The notes below the pieces were generated by a model, which saw only the letters and a list, made by a program, of their open reading frames with translations, was not told where the DNA came from and searched no databases. A stretch of DNA of 24,730 nucleotides from JBLHKE01 sp047619485. GTDB lineage: Bacteria > Verrucomicrobiota > Verrucomicrobiia > Verrucomicrobiales > DEV007. Each line of letters begins with the position of its first letter. Within the stretch, counting starts at the first letter, position 1. Shown piece by piece: positions 1-7,399 of the stretch. Position numbers and translations under genes: made by a program. The stretch covers positions 1 through 24,730 of the forward strand of contig JBLHKE010000022.1 of assembly GCA_047619485.1 (NCBI GenBank), in the 5' to 3' direction.

Positions 1-1
1 C

Positions 2-412
2 GAGATCAAGGACAGGCTGGTAGCTCCAGCCGTCTGCAGATTGTTGGCGAGCTTCGACGACCTGAACTTGGAAAACATCATCGTCTCTTCCTTTCACGAA
101 CAAGCCGTGATCGAGGTTCGCGAACGCCTGCCCAAGGTGCCGATCGGGATCCTCGCCCACGACAAGCCCGAGGCGATCGCCCCGATGTTCGATCTGGCAG
201 CGCAACTCAAAGCCTTCAGCGTCCACCCCCACATCAACTCCGTTTCGCAAGAGCTAGTCAAACAGGCGCACCGCTCCGGTTACCGAGTCCTCCCTTACAC
301 CGCACGCACTCAAGAGCAGTTGACCAAGCTCTTCGACTGCGGCGCCGATGGCTGCTTCGCTGACGATCCAAAATGGGCTCACGAGCTCGCTGAAAAACAG
401 ACCAAATCATGA
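2..412 (+). CDS. Glycerophosphodiester phosphodiesterase, 3' part (5' end outside window)
   Basis: The reading frame is open from the first bases of the window. It begins with Glu-Ile-Lys followed by Asp, which matches the metal-binding 'EIK' segment of the GDPD TIM barrel. About 136 residues remain. The C-terminal half has the family's usual order: a segment ending in 'SSF', a 'VLPYTART' strand (usually 'v.vWTvN'), and the closing 'GADGCFADDP' (family form 'GvDGi.TD.P'). Such enzymes hydrolyse glycerophosphodiesters to glycerol-3-phosphate and an alcohol. The catalytic histidines lie upstream of the window, so activity and any signal peptide cannot be judged. Its TGA overlaps the next gene's ATG (ATGA at 409-412), so the two are probably translationally coupled. 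The family call is fairly secure; the substrate is unknown. Confidence 0.85.
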   Translation, partial: EIKDRLVAPAVCRLLASFDDLNLENIIVSSFHEQAVIEVRERLPKVPIGILAHDKPEAIAPMFDLAAQLKAFSVHPHINSVSQELVKQAHRSGYRVLPYTARTQEQLTKLFDCGADGCFADDPKWAHELAEKQTKS

Positions 413-1527
413 TCGCTCGCCTCATCATCATCTCCAATCTGTGTCTGCTAGTGATCTTGATATTCGCAATCGGGCGATCGAAACTGGTGGGTTCCCGCAA
501 AGAAGTCCAACCTACTGAGCCACCACGGCAGCTCCTCAAGCAATCGACGAGGCCGAGCCAGGCTGAGATTCTCAGCGCCCTCCCAAAACCTCGACACGCG
601 TCCACCGGCGACCGGTTGCAGCGAATGCAGAGCTTGCTCCGACAGATTGAAAACAGCGACCGTCCGGAGCTCAACAGAATTCAATCAGACCTGAACGCGG
701 CGAGCCGCGCTGGGTATGACACCCAAATCGAACGCCAACTCGTCGACTACAAGCGTGGCCAATTAGGCGGCGACGATCCGACCCGCTGGAATTTCCCATC
801 GGGCGACAGCGGCGTCTATGCCCGCGCCTTGATTCTCGAGGGATGGGCCAACACCCACCCGCGCGAGGCTCTCGCCTGGTGGCAGAATCTCGGCGCGGGC
901 AATCGGCGCGACTCGCTACTCAAACCCCTAGTCCAAGGCTACCTGAGCGCTCAGGAAACGAGCTGGAGAGACTTGCTTCCCGTGATTAGCAGGGAAGAAC
1001 TCGCTCAGTTCGTTGGCGTGTTCTTGGATTCGGCGATCGATCATGAAGATTCAGAATTACTCATCCAGTCGCTCGACGAAGAATTATCCGGCATCGATTC
1101 AGCAAAACGCAGACGCCTAGCCGTGACGATCAACGATCACCTCTGCGCCCAAGGCGACTACGATTCGCTCAAGGAATGGTACACGATCCGGATGAAAGAA
1201 GAGAGCCCATGGGACTTCACCGGTGATCGCTACAACGAACTGGTGCGAGCGATCGGAGCCAAGGGCGGCGCACGCGCCCTCGAGTGGTTACCGCCGGGCG
1301 AACTGATGCGCGCGGCACGCAGCTGGGTAAAGACCGATCTATTCGCAGCCGGAAAGTGGTTAGAGGGATCACCCCGCAACGATGGCGCAGATCAGGTCGC
1401 GTTCTACCTCGCCATCGACAATGTCACCGCCAACATAGATGCCTCGCGCGAATGGGCCAGCTTCATCACCGATGAGCAGATGGCCGAGACGATCGATGCG
1501 ATCATCTCCGGATACGAAGAGAGGTAA
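409..1527 (+). CDS. Membrane-anchored helical-repeat hypothetical protein
   Basis: I do not recognise a named family. The 372-residue product starts with a short hydrophobic segment (about residues 3-21) and a basic residue, which looks like an uncleaved signal anchor. The rest is predicted periplasmic and mostly alpha-helical. Motifs such as 'LEGWANTHPREALAWWQNL' and 'GGARALEWLPPGELMRAARSW' resemble the degenerate TPR-like repeats common in large families of exported verrucomicrobial proteins; that resemblance is from memory. There are no catalytic motifs I can name. The start ATG overlaps the upstream phosphodiesterase stop, so it is co-translated with that gene. It ends 33 bp before the convergent apaG-like gene. 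A scaffold or binding role is possible but not shown. Confidence 0.75.
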   Translation: MIARLIIISNLCLLVILIFAIGRSKLVGSRKEVQPTEPPRQLLKQSTRPSQAEILSALPKPRHASTGDRLQRMQSLLRQIENSDRPELNRIQSDLNAASRAGYDTQIERQLVDYKRGQLGGDDPTRWNFPSGDSGVYARALILEGWANTHPREALAWWQNLGAGNRRDSLLKPLVQGYLSAQETSWRDLLPVISREELAQFVGVFLDSAIDHEDSELLIQSLDEELSGIDSAKRRRLAVTINDHLCAQGDYDSLKEWYTIRMKEESPWDFTGDRYNELVRAIGAKGGARALEWLPPGELMRAARSWVKTDLFAAGKWLEGSPRNDGADQVAFYLAIDNVTANIDASREWASFITDEQMAETIDAIISGYEER

Positions 1528-1560
1528 GCAACATTCCGCCGAGCGTGTGGAGAAGCACCA

Positions 1561-1950
1561 TCAAGCCCAGCCCGGAAGAGTCAGCTCAAACTCCGGAATC
1601 CGTGCAAAGACACGTCGCCCGGCATCAGTCTCGCCAAAGAACGCCCCTTCGGCGATACTACTATGACTGATCACATGGTAGCTGTTGTAGGTGAAATCCC
1701 CCCCGCCCGACTCGAGCCGCGGGGTCTGGCTCACCACCCCGTCGCCCTCGACCACGAGAATCTCATCGTTCTCTTGCCGGATGACCCATTTTCTACCGCG
1801 GATCGTGACAGGCTCGTCACCATCGTTCACAATCGAGATGAAGTAGACGAAAGGGTGAGGCCGATCCTCCGGCGCGTCGAGGCTCGGCATGTAGATGACG
1901 TCATCGACCGTGACACGGAGATCGGTAAGTTCTTCAAAGGGATCAGACAC
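1561..1950 (-). CDS. apaG: ApaG-domain protein (DUF525)
   Basis: The product is a small beta-sandwich protein. The ApaG core is clear: 'PFVYFISIVNDG..PVTIRGRKWVI', then 'EGDGVVSQTPRLESGG.F.YNSYHVI', then a closing 'IPEFELTLP'. E. coli ApaG has the same blocks ('FAYTVTIRN...RYWLI...GEGVVG.QP.I.PGE.Y.Y.S'). ApaG is linked genetically to Co2+/Mg2+ resistance and diadenosine polyphosphate metabolism, but its biochemical role is unsettled. I chose the GTG at 1950, giving about 129 residues that begin (M/V)SDPFEEL, because this matches the family's usual length (about 125). The frame stays open to a TTG at 2019, but that would overlap the divergent thiD start. An AGGAG lies about 20 nt upstream of the GTG, too far for a normal ribosome site, so the start is uncertain. 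Confidence 0.85.
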   Translation of the reverse strand: MSDPFEELTDLRVTVDDVIYMPSLDAPEDRPHPFVYFISIVNDGDEPVTIRGRKWVIRQENDEILVVEGDGVVSQTPRLESGGGDFTYNSYHVISHSSIAEGAFFGETDAGRRVFARIPEFELTLPGWA

Positions 1951-2000
1951 AAATACAACTAAGTTCTTGGACTCCTGCTGTCGAAGGGTAATTTCTCCGC

Positions 2001-2798
2001 ATGCCAAGCTCTCCACCAATCGCTCTCAGCATCGCCGGCTCGGACTGTTCCGCAGGCGCGGGCATCCAGGCCGATCTCAAATCGTTCTCGGCACATGGCG
2101 TCTTCGGCCTGACCGCGATCACCTGCGTCGTCGCCGAAGTCCCCGGAAAAGTCGGTAGCATCGTCGCCATCCCACCCGCCGTGCTGGCTGAACAACTCAC
2201 ACTCCTCGGTGACTCTTTTCCGATCGGCGCGATCAAGACCGGGATGCTCTATTCCAGCGAGCATGTAAGGGTCGTGATCGCCTGGCTCAACGGACTCGCG
2301 AACCGCCCCCCGCTGGTGATCGACCCGGTGATGATCGCGACCTCCGGTGACTCGCTACTGAAAGACGACGCACTCGAAGTCTACACCAAAGAACTCCTGC
2401 CGATGGCGGCGCTGATCACTCCCAATCTGGACGAAGCCAAGGCCCTCGCTGGCGCCGAGATCACCTCCCACAGCGAACTCGAAGAGGTAGCCAAAGCGCT
2501 CGCAAGCACGTTCAATACGAACGTTTTGGCAAAAGGTGGCCACCTCGGTGGCACCACCGCCATCGACATCCTCGCGACCCCAGATGGTCAATCGGAGTCG
2601 CTGGGAGCACCATTTGTAGCGGATGTCAGCACCCACGGCACTGGCTGCACCTACTCGGCTGCGATCGCCGCCCGACTAGCTAGCGGTGATGAACTAAAGG
2701 AAGCCGTCACCGCGGCAAAACGCTTTGTCACAGCGGCTATCAGTGATTACTTTCGGTGGCAGGACATCGATGCCCTCAACCATTTCCAGCAAGACTAG
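2001..2798 (+). CDS. thiD: Hydroxymethylpyrimidine/phosphomethylpyrimidine kinase
   Basis: The 265-residue product is a ribokinase-fold kinase. ThiD phosphorylates HMP and then HMP-phosphate to give the pyrimidine half of thiamine. Visible family motifs are 'IAGSDCSAGAGIQADLKSFSAHGVFG' (residues about 10-35), 'IKTGML', 'DPVM.ATSGDSLL', 'ITPNLDEA.ALAG', 'LAKGGHLGG' and the anion-hole/catalytic 'HGTGCTYSAAIAA'. Length is normal. One oddity is that the family segment 'TAQNT', whose Gln contacts HMP in characterised enzymes, reads 'VAEVPGK' here, so Gln is Glu. No other thiamine genes are in view. It is the first gene of a tight plus-strand run, and the next start is 4 bp after its stop. The apaG-like gene diverges from it across about 50 bp that must hold both promoters. 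Confidence 0.93.
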   Translation: MPSSPPIALSIAGSDCSAGAGIQADLKSFSAHGVFGLTAITCVVAEVPGKVGSIVAIPPAVLAEQLTLLGDSFPIGAIKTGMLYSSEHVRVVIAWLNGLANRPPLVIDPVMIATSGDSLLKDDALEVYTKELLPMAALITPNLDEAKALAGAEITSHSELEEVAKALASTFNTNVLAKGGHLGGTTAIDILATPDGQSESLGAPFVADVSTHGTGCTYSAAIAARLASGDELKEAVTAAKRFVTAAISDYFRWQDIDALNHFQQD

Positions 2799-2802
2799 CC
2801 AC

Positions 2803-3870
2803 ATGCGTAAACTGATCTCTACCCTCCTAGCTTCCGCATCCTGCTGTGTCGCGCTTGCCCAAGACGAAGCGGTTTTCCCGCGCAGCGAGTACGAACTGGT
2901 CGACTCGTTGGAACAGAACAACCTGCAAGAGGCCATCCGCATCCTACTCAAGAGCTACATCAAGCGGGACAACCTCGACTCGCTAGAACTCAATCGTGCC
3001 GCGATGCACGGCCTTCTCGATCGCAGCGGTTTTGGCGTTACGCTGATCGATCGCAAAGCCGAGGACGACGCAGCCGCACAGTCCCATCAGCTGGTCGCCG
3101 AGTCATTGACTAAGACTGTCGCCTACCTGCGCCCAGGGACATTTTCCGTCGGCGAATTTAGTAAGATAGGTAAGAAACTTGATGAGTTCTCCAAATCGGG
3201 TGTGGAGAGCTTAATCCTAGATCTCAGAGTGCCAGCCAAGGCGGCGACCTTCCAGGACGCGGCGCGGTTCCTGAACCACTTCTGCCCGCCGAGCGAATTA
3301 CTTTTTAAACTCCAGAAACCCGGTGAGCAACGCCCATCGCTATTCCTCAGCAAACCCGCGACTGCGTGGGAGGGAGGGTTGATCTTGCTGATCGACCAAC
3401 AGACGTCGCCAGCCGGCGAAGCGATCGCTGAAGTCCTCAGACGCCAGCGCGCCCCCATCATCATTGGCACCGCGACGCCGGGCAAAACCGTGGAGTATGA
3501 GAAAGTCATCATCGCCGAGGAGGCCTACCTGCGTTTTGCCGTCGCTGAACTCATCTTCGCCGACGGCTCGTCAATTTTCCGCAAAGGCGTGCAGCCTGAT
3601 CTGGATTCGAGTTTCGAAGTTGCCGACAAAGCCTACGTCTTCGATGCGAGCCAGACCGATGGGATGCGACCATTCCTGTATTCAAAACAACAGCCGCGCC
3701 ACAATGAGGCGGCACTAGTCGCGGGGACGAATCCTGAACTAGATTACGCCATCGCCAAGAGCGCCGGGCGAGACACTGGTTACGACACCCAGCCGATCCA
3801 CGATCGTGTGGTGCAGGCGGCCTTAGACTACTTAATCACAGCAGAAATTCAGGGATCGAACGAAGGTTGA
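2803..3870 (+). CDS. Exported S41-peptidase-like protein, catalytic Ser replaced
   Basis: The 355-residue product has a Sec signal peptide (residues 1-19, ending 'VALAQ'). I took ATG 2803, 4 bp after thiD, because it places the signal peptide at the N-terminus; the frame is open further upstream inside thiD. The C-terminal processing peptidase (S41) fold is recognisable: 'VAYLRPGTFS' (about 107-116), 'GVESLILDLR' (133-142), 'GGLILLIDQQTSPAGEAIAEVLRRQRAPIIIGTATPGK' region (191-228) and 'KGVQPDL' (261-267). The general-base Lys (K228) and the Glu of 'S-x-S-E' (E206) are in register, but the nucleophile position, 25 residues before the Lys, is Pro203, with Ser202 next to it. No PDZ domain is evident. 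It is probably a non-catalytic relative, or one using a shifted Ser. Confidence 0.75.
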   Translation: MRKLISTLLASASCCVALAQDEAVFPRSEYELVDSLEQNNLQEAIRILLKSYIKRDNLDSLELNRAAMHGLLDRSGFGVTLIDRKAEDDAAAQSHQLVAESLTKTVAYLRPGTFSVGEFSKIGKKLDEFSKSGVESLILDLRVPAKAATFQDAARFLNHFCPPSELLFKLQKPGEQRPSLFLSKPATAWEGGLILLIDQQTSPAGEAIAEVLRRQRAPIIIGTATPGKTVEYEKVIIAEEAYLRFAVAELIFADGSSIFRKGVQPDLDSSFEVADKAYVFDASQTDGMRPFLYSKQQPRHNEAALVAGTNPELDYAIAKSAGRDTGYDTQPIHDRVVQAALDYLITAEIQGSNEG

Positions 3871-3921
3871 GAGAGTCGCAACCCTGCATTGCAACTGCCT
3901 CCATCGTGGCTATTTTGCAAG

Positions 3922-4767
3922 ATGCGCTCTCTATTCCTACTGTTATTTTCCATCCCGCTTATCGGGGTTGCCGGACCAGTGCGTGATCATCGGTTGGTTG
4001 CCGAATTGGTACCCGAAACAGACGCCATCGTAGCGGGTGAAATCCTGACCGTATGCCTCAACATCAAACACGATCCACACTGGCATACCTACTGGAAAAA
4101 CCCAGGCCTCGCCGGCGTGCCGACGAAACTCGACTGGGATTTGCCAGAAGGATTCGAGGCCGGACCGATCCAATGGGCGCGTCCACAGCGTGTCAAGATG
4201 GCCATCTACAATACCTTTGGCTACGAGGATGAAGTCACGTTGTTGATCGATATCAAGACGCCGAAAGATCTGCAGCCCGGGAGCGAGGTCGAGTTCAAAA
4301 CGAAAACCACCTGGATGATGTGTGCAGATGCCTGCCATCCATCGAGTGCAAAATTATCGCTCAGAATGCCCGTCGCGAGCAAGGCGAACCCGCATCCGAA
4401 AGGCACGGCACTCGCGAACGAGACGCGCAAGACCATGCCCGTCGAAAACAAAATTTGGGATGCGCAAGCAATCATGGGTGAAACCACCGCAACCCTGAGG
4501 CTGACGCGGCGTGGAGGGGTGAAGGCCGAGGACGCCGACGTAAAAGAACTCTACCTCTTCTCTGACAACAACCTCATCGATTCTCACCCAGAACAGATCG
4601 TCACCAACGAGGGCGATGGCACCTACACAATGGTGCTGCCACTTGCCGAGTTCCGACCGAAAGACGCGCAGGCGGTCACCGGCGTGCTGGTCTACAAACG
4701 CAAGGCGGACGGCCAATCAGAGGCGCTGCTGATCAAGGCCAAACTTTCCCCACAAAAGAAGCAATGA
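3922..4767 (+). CDS. Exported DsbD N-terminal-domain protein
   Basis: The 281-residue product has a signal peptide (1-17, 'LLLFSIPLIGVAG'). ATG 3922 is preferred to the TTG at 3889 because it gives a compact signal sequence. The body matches the DsbD/ScsB N-terminal immunoglobulin-like domain: 'HDPHWHTYWKNPGLAGVPTKLDWDLPEGF' (50-78), 'GYEDEV' (100-105), and the redox motif 'WMMCADACHP' (131-140) with C134 and C138. In DsbD this domain takes electrons from the membrane domain and passes them to periplasmic partners. No transmembrane domain or thioredoxin domain follows, since the protein ends after about 140 more residues. It must therefore work with a partner encoded elsewhere or have another role. 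It overlaps the next gene by ATGA (4764-4767), so it is translationally coupled to it. Confidence 0.8.
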   Translation: MRSLFLLLFSIPLIGVAGPVRDHRLVAELVPETDAIVAGEILTVCLNIKHDPHWHTYWKNPGLAGVPTKLDWDLPEGFEAGPIQWARPQRVKMAIYNTFGYEDEVTLLIDIKTPKDLQPGSEVEFKTKTTWMMCADACHPSSAKLSLRMPVASKANPHPKGTALANETRKTMPVENKIWDAQAIMGETTATLRLTRRGGVKAEDADVKELYLFSDNNLIDSHPEQIVTNEGDGTYTMVLPLAEFRPKDAQAVTGVLVYKRKADGQSEALLIKAKLSPQKKQ

Positions 4768-5738
4768 AACAACAAATATCCATCGGCCTACTCATCAGCA
4801 TGCTGCTGCTCCCCGCGTCCGTGAATGCGGCAGAGCCACCAGAAGTCCCGCTCTGGCCAGCAGGCGCCCCGGGAGCACCCAAGCCAGAGAAGCCTGAGGA
4901 ATCCACCAATCGCGACGGCATCCTCATCGTCGGAAAGATCCAACAACCCACGATCCGCACCTACCTACCGCCGAAAGATAAAGCGACCGGAGCGGCGGTC
5001 GTCATCCTGCCCGGCGGAGGGTATTCCATCGTCGCGATGGGACACGAGGGCTACGACGTCGCCAAGTGGCTCAACTCGATCGGGGTCGCCGCTGTCGTCG
5101 TGAAGTACCGGGTGTCGAACGATCCGTCTTACGGCTACCAGCACCCGGTGCCACTGCTCGATGCCCAGCGCGCCATCCGCCTGACCCGCAGCAAGTCGGA
5201 GGAATGGGGCATAGATCCCGAACGCATCGGCGTGCTAGGATTTTCCGCAGGCGGCCACCTCGCCTCGACCTGTGGAACCCTGTTCGATCGAAACCTCATG
5301 GTGCGCGACCGCGATGCGATCGACCGTCTCTCGAGCCGCCCGAACTTCATGGTGTTGGTGTACCCGGTCATCTCCACCACCAAGCCGTTCGGCCACAGCG
5401 GTTCGAAGAATAACCTGCTCGGCGCTGAGCCCGATCCGGATGTGGTGCGGCTGTTGTCCTCCGAGCTCAACGTCACGGACAAGACCCCACCAACCTTCCT
5501 AGTCCACGCCCACAACGACCCGGTCGCCTCGGAGAACAGCGTTTATTTCTACCTCGCCTTAAAAAACAGCAAAGTCCCGGCCGAGATGCACCTCTATGAG
5601 ACCGGTGGCCACGGGTTTGGACTCGGTCGCAGTGGCGATCTCGTCTCGACCTGGCCACAGCGCTGCGAAGATTGGATGCGCGCGCGAGGTCTGCTGGACA
5701 AGCCCGAGCCAAAGCCTGACAAACCAGAAGCAAAATAG
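4764..5738 (+). CDS. Exported alpha/beta-hydrolase esterase
   Basis: The 324-residue product has a signal peptide (1-22, ending 'VNA'). It is an alpha/beta-hydrolase of the acetyl-esterase/BD-FAE type often annotated as acetylxylan esterase-like. The start 'PLWPAGAPGA' is typical of the exported Bacteroidota, Planctomycetota and Verrucomicrobiota forms. The oxyanion motif is 'LPGGGY' (82-87). The nucleophile elbow is 'GFSAGGH' with Ser161. The probable acid is Asp252 in 'HAHNDPVA', and the base is His283 in 'GGHGFG'. A Pro/Lys/Glu-rich tail ends the protein. It probably deacetylates glycans in the periplasm or outside the cell, but the substrate cannot be told from sequence. It overlaps the DsbD-like gene and lies 9 bp before the btpA-like gene. 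Confidence 0.87.
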   Translation: MKQQISIGLLISMLLLPASVNAAEPPEVPLWPAGAPGAPKPEKPEESTNRDGILIVGKIQQPTIRTYLPPKDKATGAAVVILPGGGYSIVAMGHEGYDVAKWLNSIGVAAVVVKYRVSNDPSYGYQHPVPLLDAQRAIRLTRSKSEEWGIDPERIGVLGFSAGGHLASTCGTLFDRNLMVRDRDAIDRLSSRPNFMVLVYPVISTTKPFGHSGSKNNLLGAEPDPDVVRLLSSELNVTDKTPPTFLVHAHNDPVASENSVYFYLALKNSKVPAEMHLYETGGHGFGLGRSGDLVSTWPQRCEDWMRARGLLDKPEPKPDKPEAK

Positions 5739-5747
5739 GATCCTAAC

Positions 5748-6530
5748 ATGACTCTAAACGGCACTCTCATCGGCATGATCCATGTCGGAGCACTCCCCGG
5801 CACTCCACTCAACGCGCTCCCGATTGGCGAGATCATCGACCTGGCTCGCGACGAGGCCATCACCTATCGCGACTGCGGTATCGACGCGATCATGATCGAG
5901 AACATGCACGATCGCCCCTACATCAAAGGCGGCGTCGGGCCAGAGATAACCGCCGCAATGACGGCGATCGCCTATGAGGTAAAGGCCGCTAGCGACCTGC
6001 CTTGCGGCATCCAGATCCTCGCCGCGGCGAACTGTGAGGCGCTGGCGGTCGCGCACGCGACTGGCCTTGAGTTCATCCGTGCCGAGGGATTCGTATTCGG
6101 CCACCTCGCCGACGAGGGTTTGATCGAAAGTGACGCTGGCGAGCTACTACGATTCCGCCATCAGATCGGCGCCGAGAACGTGCAGATCCTAACTGACATC
6201 AAAAAGAAGCACAGCTCCCACGCGATCACCGCAGACCTGGACGTCGGGGAGACCGCCAAGGCGGCTGCTTATTTTCTCAGTGACGGATTGATCCTCACAG
6301 GCAAACACACCGGTGAAGAACCGAATATCGCCGACTTCGAAGCTGCCCGCGAGAACGCTCCCGAGCTGCCGTTGATCGCCGGTTCGGGGATCACTCCAGA
6401 GAACTGCAACACCTACCTAGGTCTCGCCGACGCCCTGATCGTCGGATCGTCGCTCAAGTTAGAGGGCAACTGGCAGTACCCGGTCGACCCGCGCCGGGTC
6501 GAGGCGCTAGTGAGTGCAGCGAAAAATTAA
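5748..6530 (+). CDS. BtpA/SgcQ family TIM-barrel protein
   Basis: The 260-residue cytoplasmic protein opens with 'GTLIGMIHVGALPGTP', the hallmark of the BtpA family. It continues with 'IDAIMIENMHDRPY', 'GIQILAAANCEALAVAHATGLEFIRAEGFVFGHLADEGLIESDAGELLRFR', 'ILTDIKKKHS' and 'LIAGSGITPENC..YL..ADALIVGSSLK'. BtpA affects photosystem I assembly in cyanobacteria, and SgcQ is a sugar-gene relative. In non-photosynthetic bacteria the function is unknown, but the barrel and its phosphate-site-like C-terminal 'GSGIT...VGSSLK' suggest a sugar-phosphate or nucleoside enzyme. AGGA stands about 9 nt before the ATG. It is the last gene of the thiD run, and a palindromic element begins 3 bp after its flanking duplication (stop at 6528-6530, duplication at 6533). 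Confidence 0.88.
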   Translation: MTLNGTLIGMIHVGALPGTPLNALPIGEIIDLARDEAITYRDCGIDAIMIENMHDRPYIKGGVGPEITAAMTAIAYEVKAASDLPCGIQILAAANCEALAVAHATGLEFIRAEGFVFGHLADEGLIESDAGELLRFRHQIGAENVQILTDIKKKHSSHAITADLDVGETAKAAAYFLSDGLILTGKHTGEEPNIADFEAARENAPELPLIAGSGITPENCNTYLGLADALIVGSSLKLEGNWQYPVDPRRVEALVSAAKN

Positions 6531-6536
6531 GCTTCA

Positions 6537-6695
6537 GGGCACCTCCGGAAACCTGCTGTGGAAATGGGGCGCAGAGAAAATTCCCGCTGGCGAGGCGATA
6601 AACGCTAAGCTATCTGGTGATAGTGGGCGCTTTAGCAACGAAGACAGCGGGGATTTTATCAAGCTCCAGCCCGCATGAGGTTTTCGGAGGTGCCC
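6537..6695. mobile_element. MITE-like element with 18-bp terminal inverted repeats and TTCA duplication
   Basis: The ends are GGGCACCTCCGGAAACCT (6537-6554) and its inverse AGGTTTTCGGAGGTGCCC (6678-6695), matching at 17 of 18 positions. Both ends are flanked by the same 4 bp, TTCA (6533-6536 and 6696-6699), which looks like a target-site duplication. The 123-bp interior has no credible ORF but is itself largely palindromic. 6577-6589 pairs with 6645-6657 (12 of 13), and a central hairpin is CTATC-tggt-GATAG (6610-6623), flanked by GCTAAG/CTTTAGC. There is no transposase, so it would be non-autonomous. It lies between the convergent ends of the btpA-like and SLBB genes, where its folded RNA could also end transcription in either direction. 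The parent insertion sequence is not identified. Confidence 0.7.
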
Positions 6696-6734
6696 TTCAA
6701 TGCCTTGTAGCGTAGGAATCCAGACAATCCGGGC

Positions 6735-7355
6735 TTACAACCGCCGCGGCACATTCACCACATCGCCCTCACGCAGCCGACTAGTCGCCGGGTTGGTGAC
6801 GATCTTCCGCCGCCCCTCAGAAGTGAGACCGATGGAACCGGCATTGGCACGCTCGTCGGCACCACCGGCCGCCTCGATGGCGTCTTCGACACTCAAGCCA
6901 GGATAGAAGGTCACCGGGCCGGATCGGTTCACATGCCCGCTAACGTGCACCACAGCACGGCGATCAAGCGCCTTGATGTGGACACGCGGACCGCTGAGAT
7001 GATTCTGGCCGCTCTTGCGTGCGAGGAACTCGATTTTCTTCGCCGCCGCAACCGGTTGCATGCCGGTCACTGAAATCTCACCAACACCTGGCACTAGCAC
7101 ATTGCCAGCAGCATCGACCTCAAGGTCTGCAGTCATAATTGACTTGCCACCTTCAAAAACCTCTAGGTTCAACACACTCCCAGCTTGAAACCGGTAGTCA
7201 CCGAGGCTTTTGGAACTTCCCCGACGCAAACCTCTAGGGTCATCGGGATCGCCGCCGCGAAACAGACCACACGAATTGAAGCACAGGCCGAAAAGAAGAG
7301 CAACGAACAAGCAAAGGCAGGCACGCGCCGGTGAAAAACTTTGAACCGTTTTCAT
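6735..7355 (-). CDS. SLBB-domain polysaccharide export lipoprotein (Wza-like, short)
   Basis: The 206-residue product has an N-terminal signal whose hydrophobic run ends in 'CFNSC', making Cys29 a probable lipidation site, although the lipobox is not ideal. A polysaccharide export domain follows at about 52-128 ('LGDYRFQAGSVLNLEVFEGG...ADLEVDAAGNVLVPGVGEISVTGM'). One SLBB domain follows at about 129-185 ('HVSGHVNRSGPVTFYPGLSVEDAIEAAGG'). Such proteins form the outer-membrane or periplasmic ring for capsule or exopolysaccharide export. At about 200 residues it has one SLBB and no obvious C-terminal helix, so it is shorter than Wza. The ATG at 7355 was chosen because it starts the signal peptide; the frame runs on into gpsA. 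It follows gpsA by 44 bp and may share its transcript. No glycosyltransferase or Wzc gene is nearby. Confidence 0.83.
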   Translation of the reverse strand: MKTVQSFSPARACLCLFVALLFGLCFNSCGLFRGGDPDDPRGLRRGSSKSLGDYRFQAGSVLNLEVFEGGKSIMTADLEVDAAGNVLVPGVGEISVTGMQPVAAAKKIEFLARKSGQNHLSGPRVHIKALDRRAVVHVSGHVNRSGPVTFYPGLSVEDAIEAAGGADERANAGSIGLTSEGRRKIVTNPATSRLREGDVVNVPRRL

Positions 7356-7399
7356 AGGAAAGAAGGGTCTGGCGAGCCTAGGCAATGAATCCGACCAAA

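Noticed and set aside
1951..2019. N-terminal extension of the ApaG-like protein to a TTG start
   Set aside because: It would run into the thiD coding start and adds residues with no ApaG similarity. The GTG at 1950 gives the normal family length.
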